DNA of 64,000 nucleotides, from positions 6,742,151 through 6,806,150 of the forward strand of contig JACDOX010000018.1 of NCBI GenBank assembly GCA_014549065.1, given 5' to 3'. Within the stretch, counting starts at the first letter, position 1; each line of letters begins with the position of its first letter. The position numbers were made by a program, and so were the translations under genes. Below, piece after piece: positions 51,821 to 63,545 of the stretch. The notes below the pieces were generated by a model. It searched no databases. It was not told the DNA's origin and worked only from the letters and a program-made list of their open reading frames with translations. This DNA is from Cardinalis cardinalis (taxonomy: Eukaryota; Chordata; Aves; Passeriformes; Cardinalidae).

Positions 51821-54800
51821 ATTAAATAGGTTATGCTCTGAACAAATTTGGGTGTTTTTACTCTGGAATTTCATGATTTTAACCTCTCACATAAAGTTTT
51901 AAGATAAAGCTTTGCTTTATATACTAAATAGCTTCCAACTTCTTGCAGCACAAATTGCAGTTTCTACTGGCTAACCAACTTTGCCTTGACTCGGGCTAAA
52001 TTCTGAAAAAGAAGGAAGAAATAATAGTAATTAACTAGTAAATTAGTAATTCATCACACAAAGTCCCGACCTTCATGATAAGATTTCCTAATAAATGTCA
52101 TAGTAAGTATTATGATAATAAAAAAGAAGCCTGAGTATTCTCTTTTATTTTAATCAGACAGCAGCTGAGAAGTTATTGTAATGGAATCAAAATTATTTTA
52201 TCCTTGATCTCTCAAGGTCCTCGTTTCCCTTCATATCTTCTCAAACTCACTCCTTAAATCCCATATGCCAGAGGAAATATTCATATATTCACTATGTAAT
52301 TAGAAAATTTCAGACCTCATTTGGTTGTATAAAGCATAGTAATTAGCTCAGTAAAGGATATTTCTTTTCTGCTGTTTTGGTTGTTTTCTTTATGTGCTGC
52401 CCAAGTTTTACTGAAAAGCCCCAATATGTTTTGAAAAATTATAGACCCTTTGATTTCAGAAAATGTTTAGAAATGGGAAAAAAGACATATGCATACATCT
52501 GTAGAAAAGGAAGTACTATTATGAATCTTTGAGGGATTGCCAGAAAATTTTATTAGTATATTTCAGTTTATTCTCTCTTGTCCTATTCTTGTTATTTTCT
52601 TCATAGATCATGTATCTTTGTACATTAAAACATGCTGGAAATTGAGAATATGTGGAGTTTTCCCCTCTGTCTGTTTATCAACTGACTAAATATTAAAAAC
52701 ATATTGTGAATTATTTCATGGTTATTTCTTTAGAAGCCCTTTGATAGAAGGTCAAATGCACAAGTTGTGAGACGTTTCCATAGCCAACCTTCATCTCACT
52801 GAAGATGAGTGAGTTCCGTGCCACTCCTACACAACAAAAGAAGAAAAAAGCTAAATAAACCCATACAGATTACAGTAATGTGTGTGCATCTTAACAACAG
52901 CACATATATATATATATACATATATATATATATGCAAATACACTTAGTTGCATTTATAGTGTAGATAAAAAATAGGCATTTTTTAATTGAGGGAAGACAC
53001 CTGGTCTTGAGTTACATTGCTGGTAAGCCTACACACTGAATCACTAGAAATCTAAAAATCATCAGCTTGAAAAGAAACTGGAATAACTAACTCCTAATGT
53101 ATGTCTGGTGTGTGACTCATAATCCAGTGTTTTCAGTATCTGTCTTAACCAGCTCCTCCGTTTCTAGATAAACGATTCTATTAGTGTCAAACAGTAAAAC
53201 AGAGTATTTAATATTTCAATATTGAAACCAAGTTTTCTATGGCTAACTGAGCATAATGTCCACAAGGGAGTAAAAATTCAAGCAGGTGTTTCTATAAATG
53301 ACAAATATACTTACAATACTACCTCTTAAGAGCTAAGGGAGGAAAGTGAAATAGATGGCATTTATGTAGGACATATAGTGACAACTGTAGCTTAATATTA
53401 GCTCAGACCTAAGTCTACATTTCCTTTATTTTGCAGTTGAAGCTGGCTAAGTTTCCTGCACAGAAAGCTAACTTACGCATTAAAGCTTGCAATCAGTGGT
53501 CTAAAATTATTAAGAAAAAAAAAAAGTAATATATATAATGAAGAAAGGTGTATTTGTATTCAATAACTCTTACCAGCGATCCAGGCAAAATTGAACTCTC
53601 TTAAAATATAAAATGTAACTCACTGTTGCTGATATGGCTTGGGAGACCTAGATTTTTGTGAAACAGTCGTGTATATTTCTTTGGAAAATACATTGAAACT
53701 GTGCTGAAGCAAAAGTTGGTCTGTGAGTTGGAAAATACCCCAAAAATTAAGTTTTAACTATATTTTGTCATTCTTCCCACCAATTAAATTCCTTACATGA
53801 ACTATTTTCGTGTCTATTTAAAATGTGAACAGCATTCTTTTTAAAGGGTTTTTATCTCTTGTTAAGTCTCTGTCCAATGTCTCTTCTATAGATGGTAAAT
53901 TCCTTATGGTCAGAAGTCTTTTTCCTTTAGTCTGGTAAGTACAGTCTCAGACTTAATACATCTGTAGTATTGTTGTTTATAATTCAGAGGCGCTCTGTCC
54001 CTAGCTTTCAATTTTCCTTATTTTTAAGGAAAAAGTTGTGTCTGGCTATTTTTGTTTCAGAATAATGTGGTTGTATTGCCATCTTTTGTTTGAGAACTTA
54101 GTTCCTCATCCAGCCTAAAAGTTCCTTAGACATCTAGGTGGTAACATTAGAATAAATTTCTACTGACTACATGTCAGCTTTCATCCTGTGAGAAAGCCTC
54201 TGAAATGGGAAACCTGGGCGGGTTGTACTGATCAATGCCTTTAGTTTTGTAGGCAAAATGTTTCAATTCTGTGCTATGTATCAGATGTGCATAAAATTGT
54301 GACTGAAACATTTTTTAAATTCCTCTAAACTCCTCTTTGTCAGCTACCATTTTTAAAGGCAGAGTGACATTTCTTCTTTGTTGGCATGTACTTAATTGAG
54401 CATAAATAAACCGTGAATGGCCTCACTCCATATCTGTAAATGGATACTGAAAACCAAATGCAAGAAATACATTTTGTTAATGCAGGAAACATAAATGCTG
54501 TAGAATTAATTTTAGAAGCTAAGTGTTCATTTTCAATAATCTCTGTTTCATAATTCTGTAGTAATTATTTAAATAATGTCCCTGGTTATTTGGTGATTAG
54601 CACATTTTAATGATGAAAAATTCATTAATTTGAAAGAAATGTGTTTTTCCTTATGGCATGGTTCTTCTTCCTTCCTTGGTTAGAAGGGCTAAAAAAATTA
54701 GAAAATTTAGACAAGTACAAGCTCTGTGCTGTAGAGACAAGTTATCTATCTGTCTGCTCTCTTCAGCAGAACAGACAAATTGTTCATGGTCTCCCATTAA

Positions 54801-57515
54801 CTGCTTCTCTTCCTTCACATCTTTTTTACAGCTGAAGGAAAAACCTCTGCTCTAGCTCTGTCTCGTGCTAAAGTATTACTTGGCCTTAGCTGTGCTCCCA
54901 GTCTATATCTCTCTATTTGAAAGGAATGTAGAACCTTTTTATCTCAATGGGTTTTGGGGAAGTTTCATATCAAATAGAGAGTGGAGTATGGAATCTGTGC
55001 TACTTGCTCCATCTCAGGTCACCATGACACAGAGTGAGCTGGAACACAGATTACAGCTTAATGAATAAGCTTATAGGTACTGTTTGCATGATTTTTGATC
55101 CCAAACTTCCTTGGTTTANTTCAGGAAAGAGAAGGTTCAAGTGAATATGAATGTGTGTCTTTGCTCGTTTAAATTTTTAAAAGTTGGGAGTTTTCCAGTG
55201 TCTCCCCTGCTTCTTATTTTTGCAATACCAGATTACTATAATTTTCTAATTCCAGTAGCAGGCTCCAGCATGCTCCTGCTAAAGAGGGATCTTCTAATTC
55301 AGGTGCTGAAACCAGACAGTTGGACCTCTTGTCTTGTGGCTCAAGCATAATACAGTGGAGAACGCTCTTAACCTTAAATAATTAAACACAAATGTATTTG
55401 AATTCTAAATTACAGTTTCAGAAGACAAGCAAAGGACTTGAGTAAATGTAAACCTAAAAAACTAAACTCCTTTGATTTGAAATTAGATTTTTTTGTAGGC
55501 AGCTGTACACCAAATAAATAAAATGAACTACTGAAATCATATTTATTAAAAGAAATATCAGTATTCATCATAAGACCAGTCTTAAATCATGAATTCAGTA
55601 CCATTTTAACTCCCAAATGCGTTAATACAATGTGTTAGTACATTATATTAACCATTTAACTATTACATACTTACTTTTACCCAGTCTTCAGCTTCTAAAT
55701 AATCTCTCTGCTCCTCAAACATCATATACCTGGGATTTTCATATCATAAATAAAAATGAGGTCACATTTTCCTTAAGCTGCAGCAAAGATTACCCAATAT
55801 CTAATAAGGAAAGTTCTCTACCTCATTATTTAAAAGAAGTCTTAAATTTTCTATCCACTTTATGTTATCGAACTCAGAAAATTTTTAAAAAGTTATTGTA
55901 AAAAAATAAAAAGATAAAAATATCCAACCCCAATAATTTTTTATACATTCTTTTAGTTCCTCCTTTTTATGACTGAATCTTCTACAGTTCTTATTGTGAA
56001 TTAATGCTAAAAATGTTTGATATTTGGCCTTAGATATATAATTTATTTCTAAAGAACAGAGCTTGTGCTTGTTCCATTGGACACTTGTTCCATTTTTTTG
56101 TATTTTTCCTATCCCAAAGTCACTCTTTCTGCACAGCCCCTTCAGGTCCGGAGAAGTTTTTGTATACCCCAGTCATTTGTTGTGTTTTTGCCGTTCAACT
56201 AACATCCCTCTTTCATTGACTTGTTTTCCTAAAATCTTAGAAATAATGTAATGTAGGCAAGAAATCTGGGTTCTACCTCTGCTTGATGAAGTACATCATA
56301 GATAATTCTTCTACCTAGAAGTCAGATTTAACCTGACACTTACTAGTGTGATGTGTTTTTTTACAAATCTCCAGCAGCTCCACATAGGGGAAAGTGTTAT
56401 TTCATGCTTAGATGTTTCTGAAAATACACTGGGAAGGTAGGATTAGTTGCTCATTATACTTAAGACCCAGAGACTACTGCCTTCCCATCCACTAACATTA
56501 CTTCTTTCATGAGAAATGAGGGTAGGTTTAGATATATCCATGTCAGTAGAGTGCATTTACTCGAAATAATTTTGACAATGTATGCAATGGAAAAAACATG
56601 GAAGGAAAGAGGTCAGCATAATTAATTTAAATACAAGTTGGTGAGTTAAAAACTTATTTTATTGTCTTCCTCCTTGCTCTTTGAAATCTCACTACCATCC
56701 TGCATATTCCTGATGCCNCTGGATTTTGGGCTGGTTTATGTGTTCATTTCATGAAGGGAAGATGGAAGGATAGCCAATGCAGTTGCCACTGCAACTGCCT
56801 CTGTCTGTCTCCTTTCTCTAAAGGGCATGAGCTATCTGGGGCAGGCATAAGCTGCTTGTTATCTGAGTTCAGCAGCAGGTCAGTTCTTCTCTCAATAGGT
56901 TTCACTACAGCCAGAATCAGCTACCACAGTTTCAAGGGTTTTTTGGGCTTTTTTTGTTTCCTTCCCCAAGAGGAGAAGGTAAAGAAACCTAAGAAACCTA
57001 AAAACACAATTGGGTCTAAACAAGGGGAGGGGAACCAAGGGACTGGTTCTGAAAAATGACATATTGGCCAAAGTTTGTACCATATTGTGGAAGTATTTCT
57101 ACAGAACTGGAGCTTTTTGATGACAATACTGATTGTATGAGTATTCTGAAGGACTTCAAATATTCTTGTTACATTCAAGAAGAAGTTCAAACTTACTGAC
57201 AATATCTTTAAGACTTACACCATCCTATCTACTACAACAAACTCTTACCTATTTACTATTCGAAACCACTTTCTCTAGGAGGCAGGGTATATTTACTAAT
57301 TATATACATAAATGTGTGTGTATTTATGATATATGACATACAGTATGCTACATATTAAATATAATGTACGTGGGGAGTANGTACATGTATATAAACAGAT
57401 TCATATTTATTCATGTCCATGTTTTAGGAGAGAAACTACCCTCTCCTGGCATTTTTTGTGAGTTTGCATTCCGGAACTCTTTTCTTTTCTTCTTTTCATT
57501 TATGTTCCTCACGGT
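51821..57515. other. Non-coding, no recognised interspersed repeat
   Basis: Long AT-rich unique-looking stretch; apart from an (AT)n tract at 52904-52933 and small A/T runs nothing is recognised. Frames reach 102 codons (56751-57059) without domain similarity. Confidence 0.5.
52904..52933. repeat. (AT)n dinucleotide tract
   Basis: About 30 bp of AT repeat with one ac interruption. Confidence 0.93.
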
Positions 57516-57655
57516 GCTTTCTCCCTTCAGTCGTAGAAAAGANCATACAGCACTTCTCAGTGGGTTTTCTCCCTACAGTCACAGAAAATATCATGCATGT
57601 CTCATAGGGTTTTCTCCCTGCAGTCATAGAAAAAAATCATACAACACTCCTTCCA
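57516..57655 (+). repeat. Degenerate minisatellite, three units of 45-48 bp
   Basis: The core tttctccc(t/ac/gc)..cagtc(g/a)(t/c)agaaaa followed by a cat(a/g)ca word recurs at 57517, 57565 and 57610. Read in one plus frame the units give related peptides (FSPYSHRKYHACL, FSPCSHRKKSYNT), which reflects the DNA repetition and is not evidence of a protein. Confidence 0.8.
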
Positions 57656-58318
57656 TGTCTACTGACACAAAATCAAACATAACATTCACTGACTTGTTCT
57701 CTTCCTGTTATCACTCCTGCTGACCTTTTAGAAGGTTGTCTTGTTACTCCTCCCCTAACATTTATCCTTCGTTCACTCATTTTGTTTGGACAATGTTTTT
57801 GCTTTTAATAATTTCCTATCTTAATTTAGGAAGGGAGTTACTTCACTGCAGTTAATAGGACCCCTAAACTAATTCTATTAATGTTGCTTTTCTGACTANG
57901 GTCAGTATTTCACCTCCTTAAATTTCTGNTNTTTTGTGGGNTTTTNTTCTTTCATGTTCAGAAGTGTATGAGAAGGACCTCTAGATNTCTACTCTTCTTC
58001 TAGAGGTTGATAGTGCCACAGATTTCACTGGGAAAGAAAATGGGAGCAAGGCCAACAGTTAAGTATTTTCCCTACATACAGCTACCACCAAAAGATTCTA
58101 TAACCAGTGCAAGCCATAAATTTTCAAGTAGCANTGTAGCTCATCAGAGTCTCAGTCTTAGGAAAAATGGATTTTTCTGACTATTATGAAAAAGTGAATA
58201 GCATAATGTGGGCATTTCTCATTGAATTACAATAATTGTTTCTAAGGAAGTTTTCAGTATGTGTATGTATGTATATTATGTATAATATGAATATATTTTA
58301 ATTATCCAAGATAACTTT
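57656..58318. other. Non-coding, N-rich stretch
   Basis: Unique-looking sequence with six single Ns between 57899 and 57987, several in T-rich context. No gene or repeat family is recognised. Confidence 0.5.
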
Positions 58319-58422
58319 AAGGGGTTTTTTTGTTTTGTTTTTCTTTGTTTGTTTCATTTTTTTTGGGGGGGGGGTGGGGTTGGGGGGTTTTTTTTTTGTT
58401 GTTTTTGGTTTTGGGTTTTTAA
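58319..58422 (+). repeat. G/T-rich tract with G-quadruplex motif
   Basis: Roughly 100 bp of mainly T and G. The core has G10 (58365-58374), G4 (58376-58379) and G6 (58382-58387) separated by one- and two-base loops, satisfying a four-run G-quadruplex pattern when the G10 run is split. The opposite strand would be an i-motif-type C-rich strand. Confidence 0.92.
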
Positions 58423-58501
58423 AATTATTTTCTTAATAGCAAGCCTAGAAAATAGCATAGCATAAAAGAAAAATAGCTCCTATACATATGGAATAACTCC
58501 A
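58423..58501. other. Short non-coding spacer
   Basis: AT-rich spacer between the G/T-rich tract and the LTR fragment; nothing recognised. Confidence 0.5.
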
Positions 58502-58690
58502 TGTTCTGGTTAATTTTCTTCACAGTAGCTTGCACAGTGCTCTGTTTTGGATTTGTGCTTAAAATACAGCACAAATTGCTGTCTTTTAGACATTATTAAG
58601 CAGTGCTTGCANAAGCCAAGGCCCTTTCTGCTTTTCACTCCACTCCACCAGCAAGCAGGCTGAGGGTGCACGAGACAATGGGAGGGTACA
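58502..58690 (+). mobile_element. Truncated LTR fragment, same family as the 39969 LTR
   Basis: Carries the family's 5' blocks in sense order: 'ttaattttcttcacagtagc' (58511), 'tctgttttggatttgtgct' (58541), 'gccaaggccctttctgcttt' (58614) and 'gcaggctgagggtgcacgag'. It breaks off near 58690, so the TATA and polyadenylation half of the LTR is missing. A small deletion is visible just inside the 5' end. No internal viral sequence adjoins it. Confidence 0.85.
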
Positions 58691-60201
58691 ATCAATCCTT
58701 TAGATAAATAAAGAATATCTAATTCATATCACACATCTTATGATAAGATTAAACCTTTTTTTTTAATCCTTGTATTGAAATATAACTAGACTGAGTTAGA
58801 AATTGTTCTTAAATTTTATGCACCCAGAATTTACAAGTTTATAGCTTGGATATATTTTTTATGGCCATTAATTACAGTCNGAGCTTGTAACCTTTTTTCA
58901 TATTGATGGAACCTTTGCCTGAGTGGTGACTACTCAGCTGAGAGGTGATTAAACACATAGTATAATTTAAAATGACCAAAATACTTTTAAAATCCAGAAA
59001 AACAAAGCCAAAATCGATTTAAAGGAAATGAGGCTGTTTTAGGGAAAGTGGTGTGCAAGCTCAATTAATGTCAGCAAGAGTTTTGTTGTATCAAAGATGC
59101 CAGACTATTTATTCAGGCTTTAGGTCTGCATGGATGCAAAATAGAAGTGGGGTGGGGTTTTTTTGTTGTTTGCTTGTTGTAATAGCTATGTTGCATTATT
59201 ATGCACTATAATTATATTGCACAAATACAAAAAGCTTGTTTAGGAATGTGTACTGATGCATAAAATTTGGAGGTTGNCTGCAATATAATCAGTTCCATGA
59301 GGTAAAAGAAAAATTAACTTTATGGATATTGCTTGTGTCAATAGAAAAACANAAAACATTTATGATTTGAGTCTTTCAAATATGTGTTCGTGTGTCTTGT
59401 TTCTTTTTCTCAAAACATTGTGTTTGAGTAATTCTGTGACAGAAGAAAACCATTTACTATTACCGTACCATTACTTTTTAAAAGGTTCATTTTAAGACAT
59501 TTTATAAAACAATTTTGATATTAGTCTGGCTACATGGGATCTGATCATGTCCCTTGAAGTGTGAACAGTGTTGTAAAAGTGATTCCTTTGGCCCTCTGTG
59601 CTCATTAAAAAGAGACAACACCACAGGGCAAGGGAAAATTGGTCCTCACGGAGTGTTACATACTTGAATATGTGGCTTATNCAGGATACTGGCACTTCAT
59701 CATTATTAGAATCAACCTATATTCATAGACCAATCTGTTCTCTAGAATAACCCTCTTTGTTTCTTGAGAGAAGGGAAAATAGAAAGTTTTCATCATTGGA
59801 GCTTTTACATATCAACTGCCATGAAAAACACAGGAGAAGGGACAACCGTGTCCAGAGCAGATAGTTTTGCCTTTTCTTTATTTTGATGGTCAGTGATAGC
59901 TATTTAATGCTCATGTTGCTGTCACGGGAAACTTAATGACTTCCTCAAAAATAAAATACATTTTTCTTTCCATTTGTTCATAGAGACCCTTTACACATGT
60001 AAAAGCAACATGAATCCTAGGATTCTGCTACGATGAAATAAACTTCTACCAAGAAGTTATATTCAACCCAACAGAAGCATTTCCTGCAACAAATCCAAAA
60101 CTTAAAACAAGAAGTTCAGTCTGCTGACAAGATGAATAATATTGCTGTCTTTCAGACTGATAGCTACTGCACAGCCTTAACTTGAANAAATATATCTCTT
60201 A
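58691..60201. other. Non-coding, no recognised interspersed repeat
   Basis: AT-rich unique-looking sequence with a short G/T-rich run near 59148-59180. No gene is recognised. Confidence 0.5.
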
Positions 60202-60253
60202 CAAAAAAAACTTCACAAACAAACAACAATAAAAAAACCCCAACAAAAACACC
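60202..60253 (+). repeat. A/C-rich low-complexity tract
   Basis: A8, CAAA units, A7 and CCCCAAC words, the reverse-complement character of the G/T-rich tracts. Confidence 0.85.
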
Positions 60254-61837
60254 TCTTATTTTGCCAGACCATCAAATTTGATGAGCAAACACTTCAGGTC
60301 ATGTTCTAGGGATACCACTGGCATAACAATGGTGGTTAGGTACATGGAAAAGAAAAAATAATGTCCTGAAAATTACATCAATGGTTATGTAATAATAAAA
60401 TTATTTAAAAAAAGAAAAGCTTACAAAAAAGGCTCACCGTCATTATGAATGGGTATTCAGATGTGGAAATAATGGCTGTTGTGTAAAAGGAATTGGTATG
60501 TTTTATTAAGGCACACGAGTGCAGTTATTAGTGACCGTCATTGCTGTCAGTGACCCTCAATGGGATTTACAAATTAGCAACATATCAATTGGAGGGAATT
60601 TAAGGCTAGATTTATCCTTTCTTCTCATTTTAATAGCAGCCATGGAGATGACACAATATAGAATAAAAAAGGCACAAATAAAGAAGGCAGACTACAGCTT
60701 GAGCTTTTATTTCTTGCTAGCCAATAGAAAAATGGCAAAGTGATCTGGCATGTAGACCATTTATAATTATAAGGGAGTTAAAAGTGGGGAAATTGTCAGT
60801 AACTGCAAGCATTTGGACAAAACCCCTGCAATTTGAGTTAATTATCTCTCCAGAGTTCTTGTTCTGAGCAAAACACATGTGTTTATGTAGTACTATTGTA
60901 TTAGGGCTTTATTTATACTTGGTTTTTACATAGCCTTATTAAAAATAAAAATAGAGATCCGGAAACAGTGTTTGAAAAGTTTGTTAAAATAGATCAACTG
61001 TCACTAAATAGACATTGGAATGCAAAACATTTCTAAAAGTCTGTTTTCAAGTAGCAAGGGCAAAATGCAGTACCAAGAAGGAGGAGGGGTGAGGTGTGTT
61101 TAATAATCCCAACTGCATCCTAAAGCAGTGCAAGGGCATGGAGCTCTGGTGAACTCAGCAGACCTGTACCTGCCTTATGTAACTAAGTTTCTGAACAACT
61201 GTGATTTAAGTCAGTGCTGCTGTCTCACTTCATTTTGTTTTGGGTTATTTCCTGACTCTTTTAAGAACTATCTTGTTTCTAAATCTGTAGAAAANTCAGG
61301 AACTTTTTATCTTTCAGATATGCACTTTTCAAATGCAATGAAATGCTGTGAATTCAGAAAATGGAATCAAATTTGAGAAAACACTTGTCTTAATGTAAAT
61401 ATTAGTAAGCAGACCTAAATTTTGCGTGCAATAGTGATAAAATACAGAATTGCTAATTACCTGTTTGAGCTAAGGTAGATAAAAATTTTTAAAGCACTCA
61501 GAAAACTTTAAAAATAAAGTTCAGTAAAAACTCTCTCTGTTAAGTGAGTGTTTGTGAATCTAGCATCTATGTGTGACTGAAAAGATGTCTTTTATGTATG
61601 GGAACACTGCTATTTTGTTGAACTGTAAACTGTAATTATAATCAATGTGCACCAAGTGTAACAGAAAGTATAAAATTAAATCATAAAATCACAACTTTCC
61701 AAAAGATTTCTAGCTCTTTTTTTGAGCTCATAAATGATGGTGTCCTAATCTAGAAGCATGCAGAAAATAACGTATTCTTGCCTCACATAACCAGGCAAGT
61801 AAAAACCCCTAGGTAGAAGAGCAAAGCAATTTTTTTT
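60254..61837. other. Non-coding; includes a possible constrained block
   Basis: Unique-looking. The part at 60515-60860 has balanced composition, few simple runs, and homeodomain-type TAATTA-like words; it has the look of an ancient non-coding element but I cannot verify conservation. The stretch ends in T8 just before the gap. Confidence 0.4.
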
Positions 61838-62138
61838 NNNNNNNNNNNNNNNNNNNNNNNNNNNNNNNNNNNNNNNNNNNNNNNNNNNNNNNNNNNNNNN
61901 NNNNNNNNNNNNNNNNNNNNNNNNNNNNNNNNNNNNNNNNNNNNNNNNNNNNNNNNNNNNNNNNNNNNNNNNNNNNNNNNNNNNNNNNNNNNNNNNNNNN
62001 NNNNNNNNNNNNNNNNNNNNNNNNNNNNNNNNNNNNNNNNNNNNNNNNNNNNNNNNNNNNNNNNNNNNNNNNNNNNNNNNNNNNNNNNNNNNNNNNNNNN
62101 NNNNNNNNNNNNNNNNNNNNNNNNNNNNNNNNNNNNNN
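61838..62138. other. Assembly gap (about 301 N)
   Basis: Continuous Ns. The left edge is a T8 run, suggesting failure at or near low-complexity sequence. The two long minus frames across it are artefacts of translating N. Confidence 0.97.
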
Positions 62139-62317
62139 AGCACACTGTAGTTGGACATAACTATTCTGTTAGGCCTGCTGGTGCCTAGTTAATGGTGGTT
62201 TGGGGATAGTAGTTGCTGATTTTTATTTTTTTATCGTACTGTGTGAAGCAGTAAGAGCTCTAGTTCCCAATCTATAGACTAATGGGTTATTAATTTATGT
62301 TTTAACATGACTGACTG
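62139..62317. other. Short non-coding stretch
   Basis: Unique-looking sequence between the gap and a CR1 tail fragment. Confidence 0.5.
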
Positions 62318-62415
62318 ATAGAGCAACCTGATGTAGTGAAAGGTGTCCCTGCCCATGGAAGGGGGGCAGGAAGGAGGTGATCTTTAACGCCTGTTTCAAC
62401 CCAGGCCATACTGCC
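62318..62415 (+). mobile_element. CR1 LINE, 3' UTR fragment
   Basis: Sense-strand landmarks 'gagcaacctgatgtagtgaa' (62321), 'ggtgtccctgcccatggaag' (62342), 'tgatctttaacgcctgtttc' and 'caacccaggccata' follow the CR1 3' end in order. The upstream coding part is missing and the terminal 8-bp repeat is not preserved. Confidence 0.9.
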
Positions 62416-62653
62416 TTTGCTCCCTTTAGTTCAATGCTTCAACTGAACAACAAAATGTNCATTCCCTGCTCTCCTGAGACAGAGCCTTTTGCATTTATTT
62501 TCATCCTCTCAGCCTGAGCACTCCCAGATTGTTCANGGCCCATTGTGGGGATACTCTGCAGTCTGCCAACATTCGTGTTTTTGTTCAGGTCAGACCAGCA
62601 CTTTTGAAGGAATCTCCCAGTACTTGCTGGTTGGTTTTGTGGTCTCACAGTGA
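62416..62653. other. Non-coding, no recognised repeat
   Basis: Moderate-GC stretch after the CR1 tail; nothing recognised. Confidence 0.45.
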
Positions 62654-62725
62654 ACTCCTTTCAAGTAAAACTAACCGGCAAGAGACTGCAGAAGTGGACT
62701 CCTTTCAAGTAAAATTAACCAGCAA
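62654..62725 (+). repeat. 44-bp tandem duplication, second copy partial
   Basis: The 28-base block beginning actcctttcaag and ending agcaa/ggcaa occurs at 62654-62681 and 62698-62725, offset 44, with two differences. The unit includes the intervening 'gagactgcagaagtgg'. Confidence 0.9.
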
Positions 62726-63468
62726 CNGAGGCTGTCTTGATGCACTCTGGTTGTAAATGAATGCTCTGTTTNCAAGACCTTACCAGAGCTATTCACCAAT
62801 AAATGTCCCCAGAATCATGTGCAGTGAGGTGATGAGGAACCCTGCACCAACTCTGCTGCCCTAGNGATCCATTGCTATGGCACCACATTGGTTGCTAATG
62901 GAGATGCAGTCTGCAAAGTCAGAATCCAGAAGAAAGGCTTCAGCAAGATGGGTTGGGACGACTTAAGGATAAGGGTGAACGTTTTATATGTCTGAGGCTG
63001 TAGCAGAATCTAAACTCCAGGCCAGAGGTCTGATGAAACCTTTCTACTCTTCGAGCTATTATTCTAAAGGCATAGGCAAAGAGCACTCTTCCCCTAATAG
63101 AAAGAGCAATCCTTATGTATATGTCAAAGATTGCCACATTTTAAACATACATTATTTACATTAAGATGGAAAACAAATTTTTTAGACCAAAAAGGAAAAA
63201 TTTTTAAAACTCTTCCATTAGGGAAGTCTTTTGGAATAGGGAGTGCTTTTCCTTGATTTTTTTCCTTCAATAGGAACAGTCTATCCATGCCACATAGCAG
63301 AGAAGCCAAGCAAATTAGTCCTGCTGCAGGGCAGAGACTGTAGCTGCATGGATGAGCACTGAGTCCCGAGCTGATAAATTGCTTTGTATATTGATGTAAG
63401 ATGCCAAAGAAGGTATTTGGATGGAGGCAATTCTATTTGTGCTTTGCTCTGATCCCTGAAGTGCCTAC
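62726..63468. other. Non-coding, no recognised repeat
   Basis: Unique-looking sequence; no gene or repeat family recognised. Confidence 0.5.
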
Positions 63469-63482
63469 ATATATATATATAA

Positions 63483-63524
<42 letters not shown>

Positions 63525-63545
63525 GTGCGTGTGTGTGTGTGTGTA
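63469..63545 (+). repeat. Compound (TA)n-(GT)n microsatellite
   Basis: An AT run (63469-63490) passes into about 26 GT units with two GC interruptions (gcgtgtgtgc). The alternating purine-pyrimidine run has Z-DNA-forming potential and is likely length-polymorphic. Confidence 0.97.

Noticed and set aside
57364..57723. 119-codon frame with repeated FSPxSHRK peptides
   Set aside because: The repetition resembles zinc-finger linkers superficially but lacks Cys2His2 spacing and is explained by the degenerate minisatellite.
61745..62158. Long minus-strand frames over the gap
   Set aside because: Mostly translated Ns; no sequence supports them.
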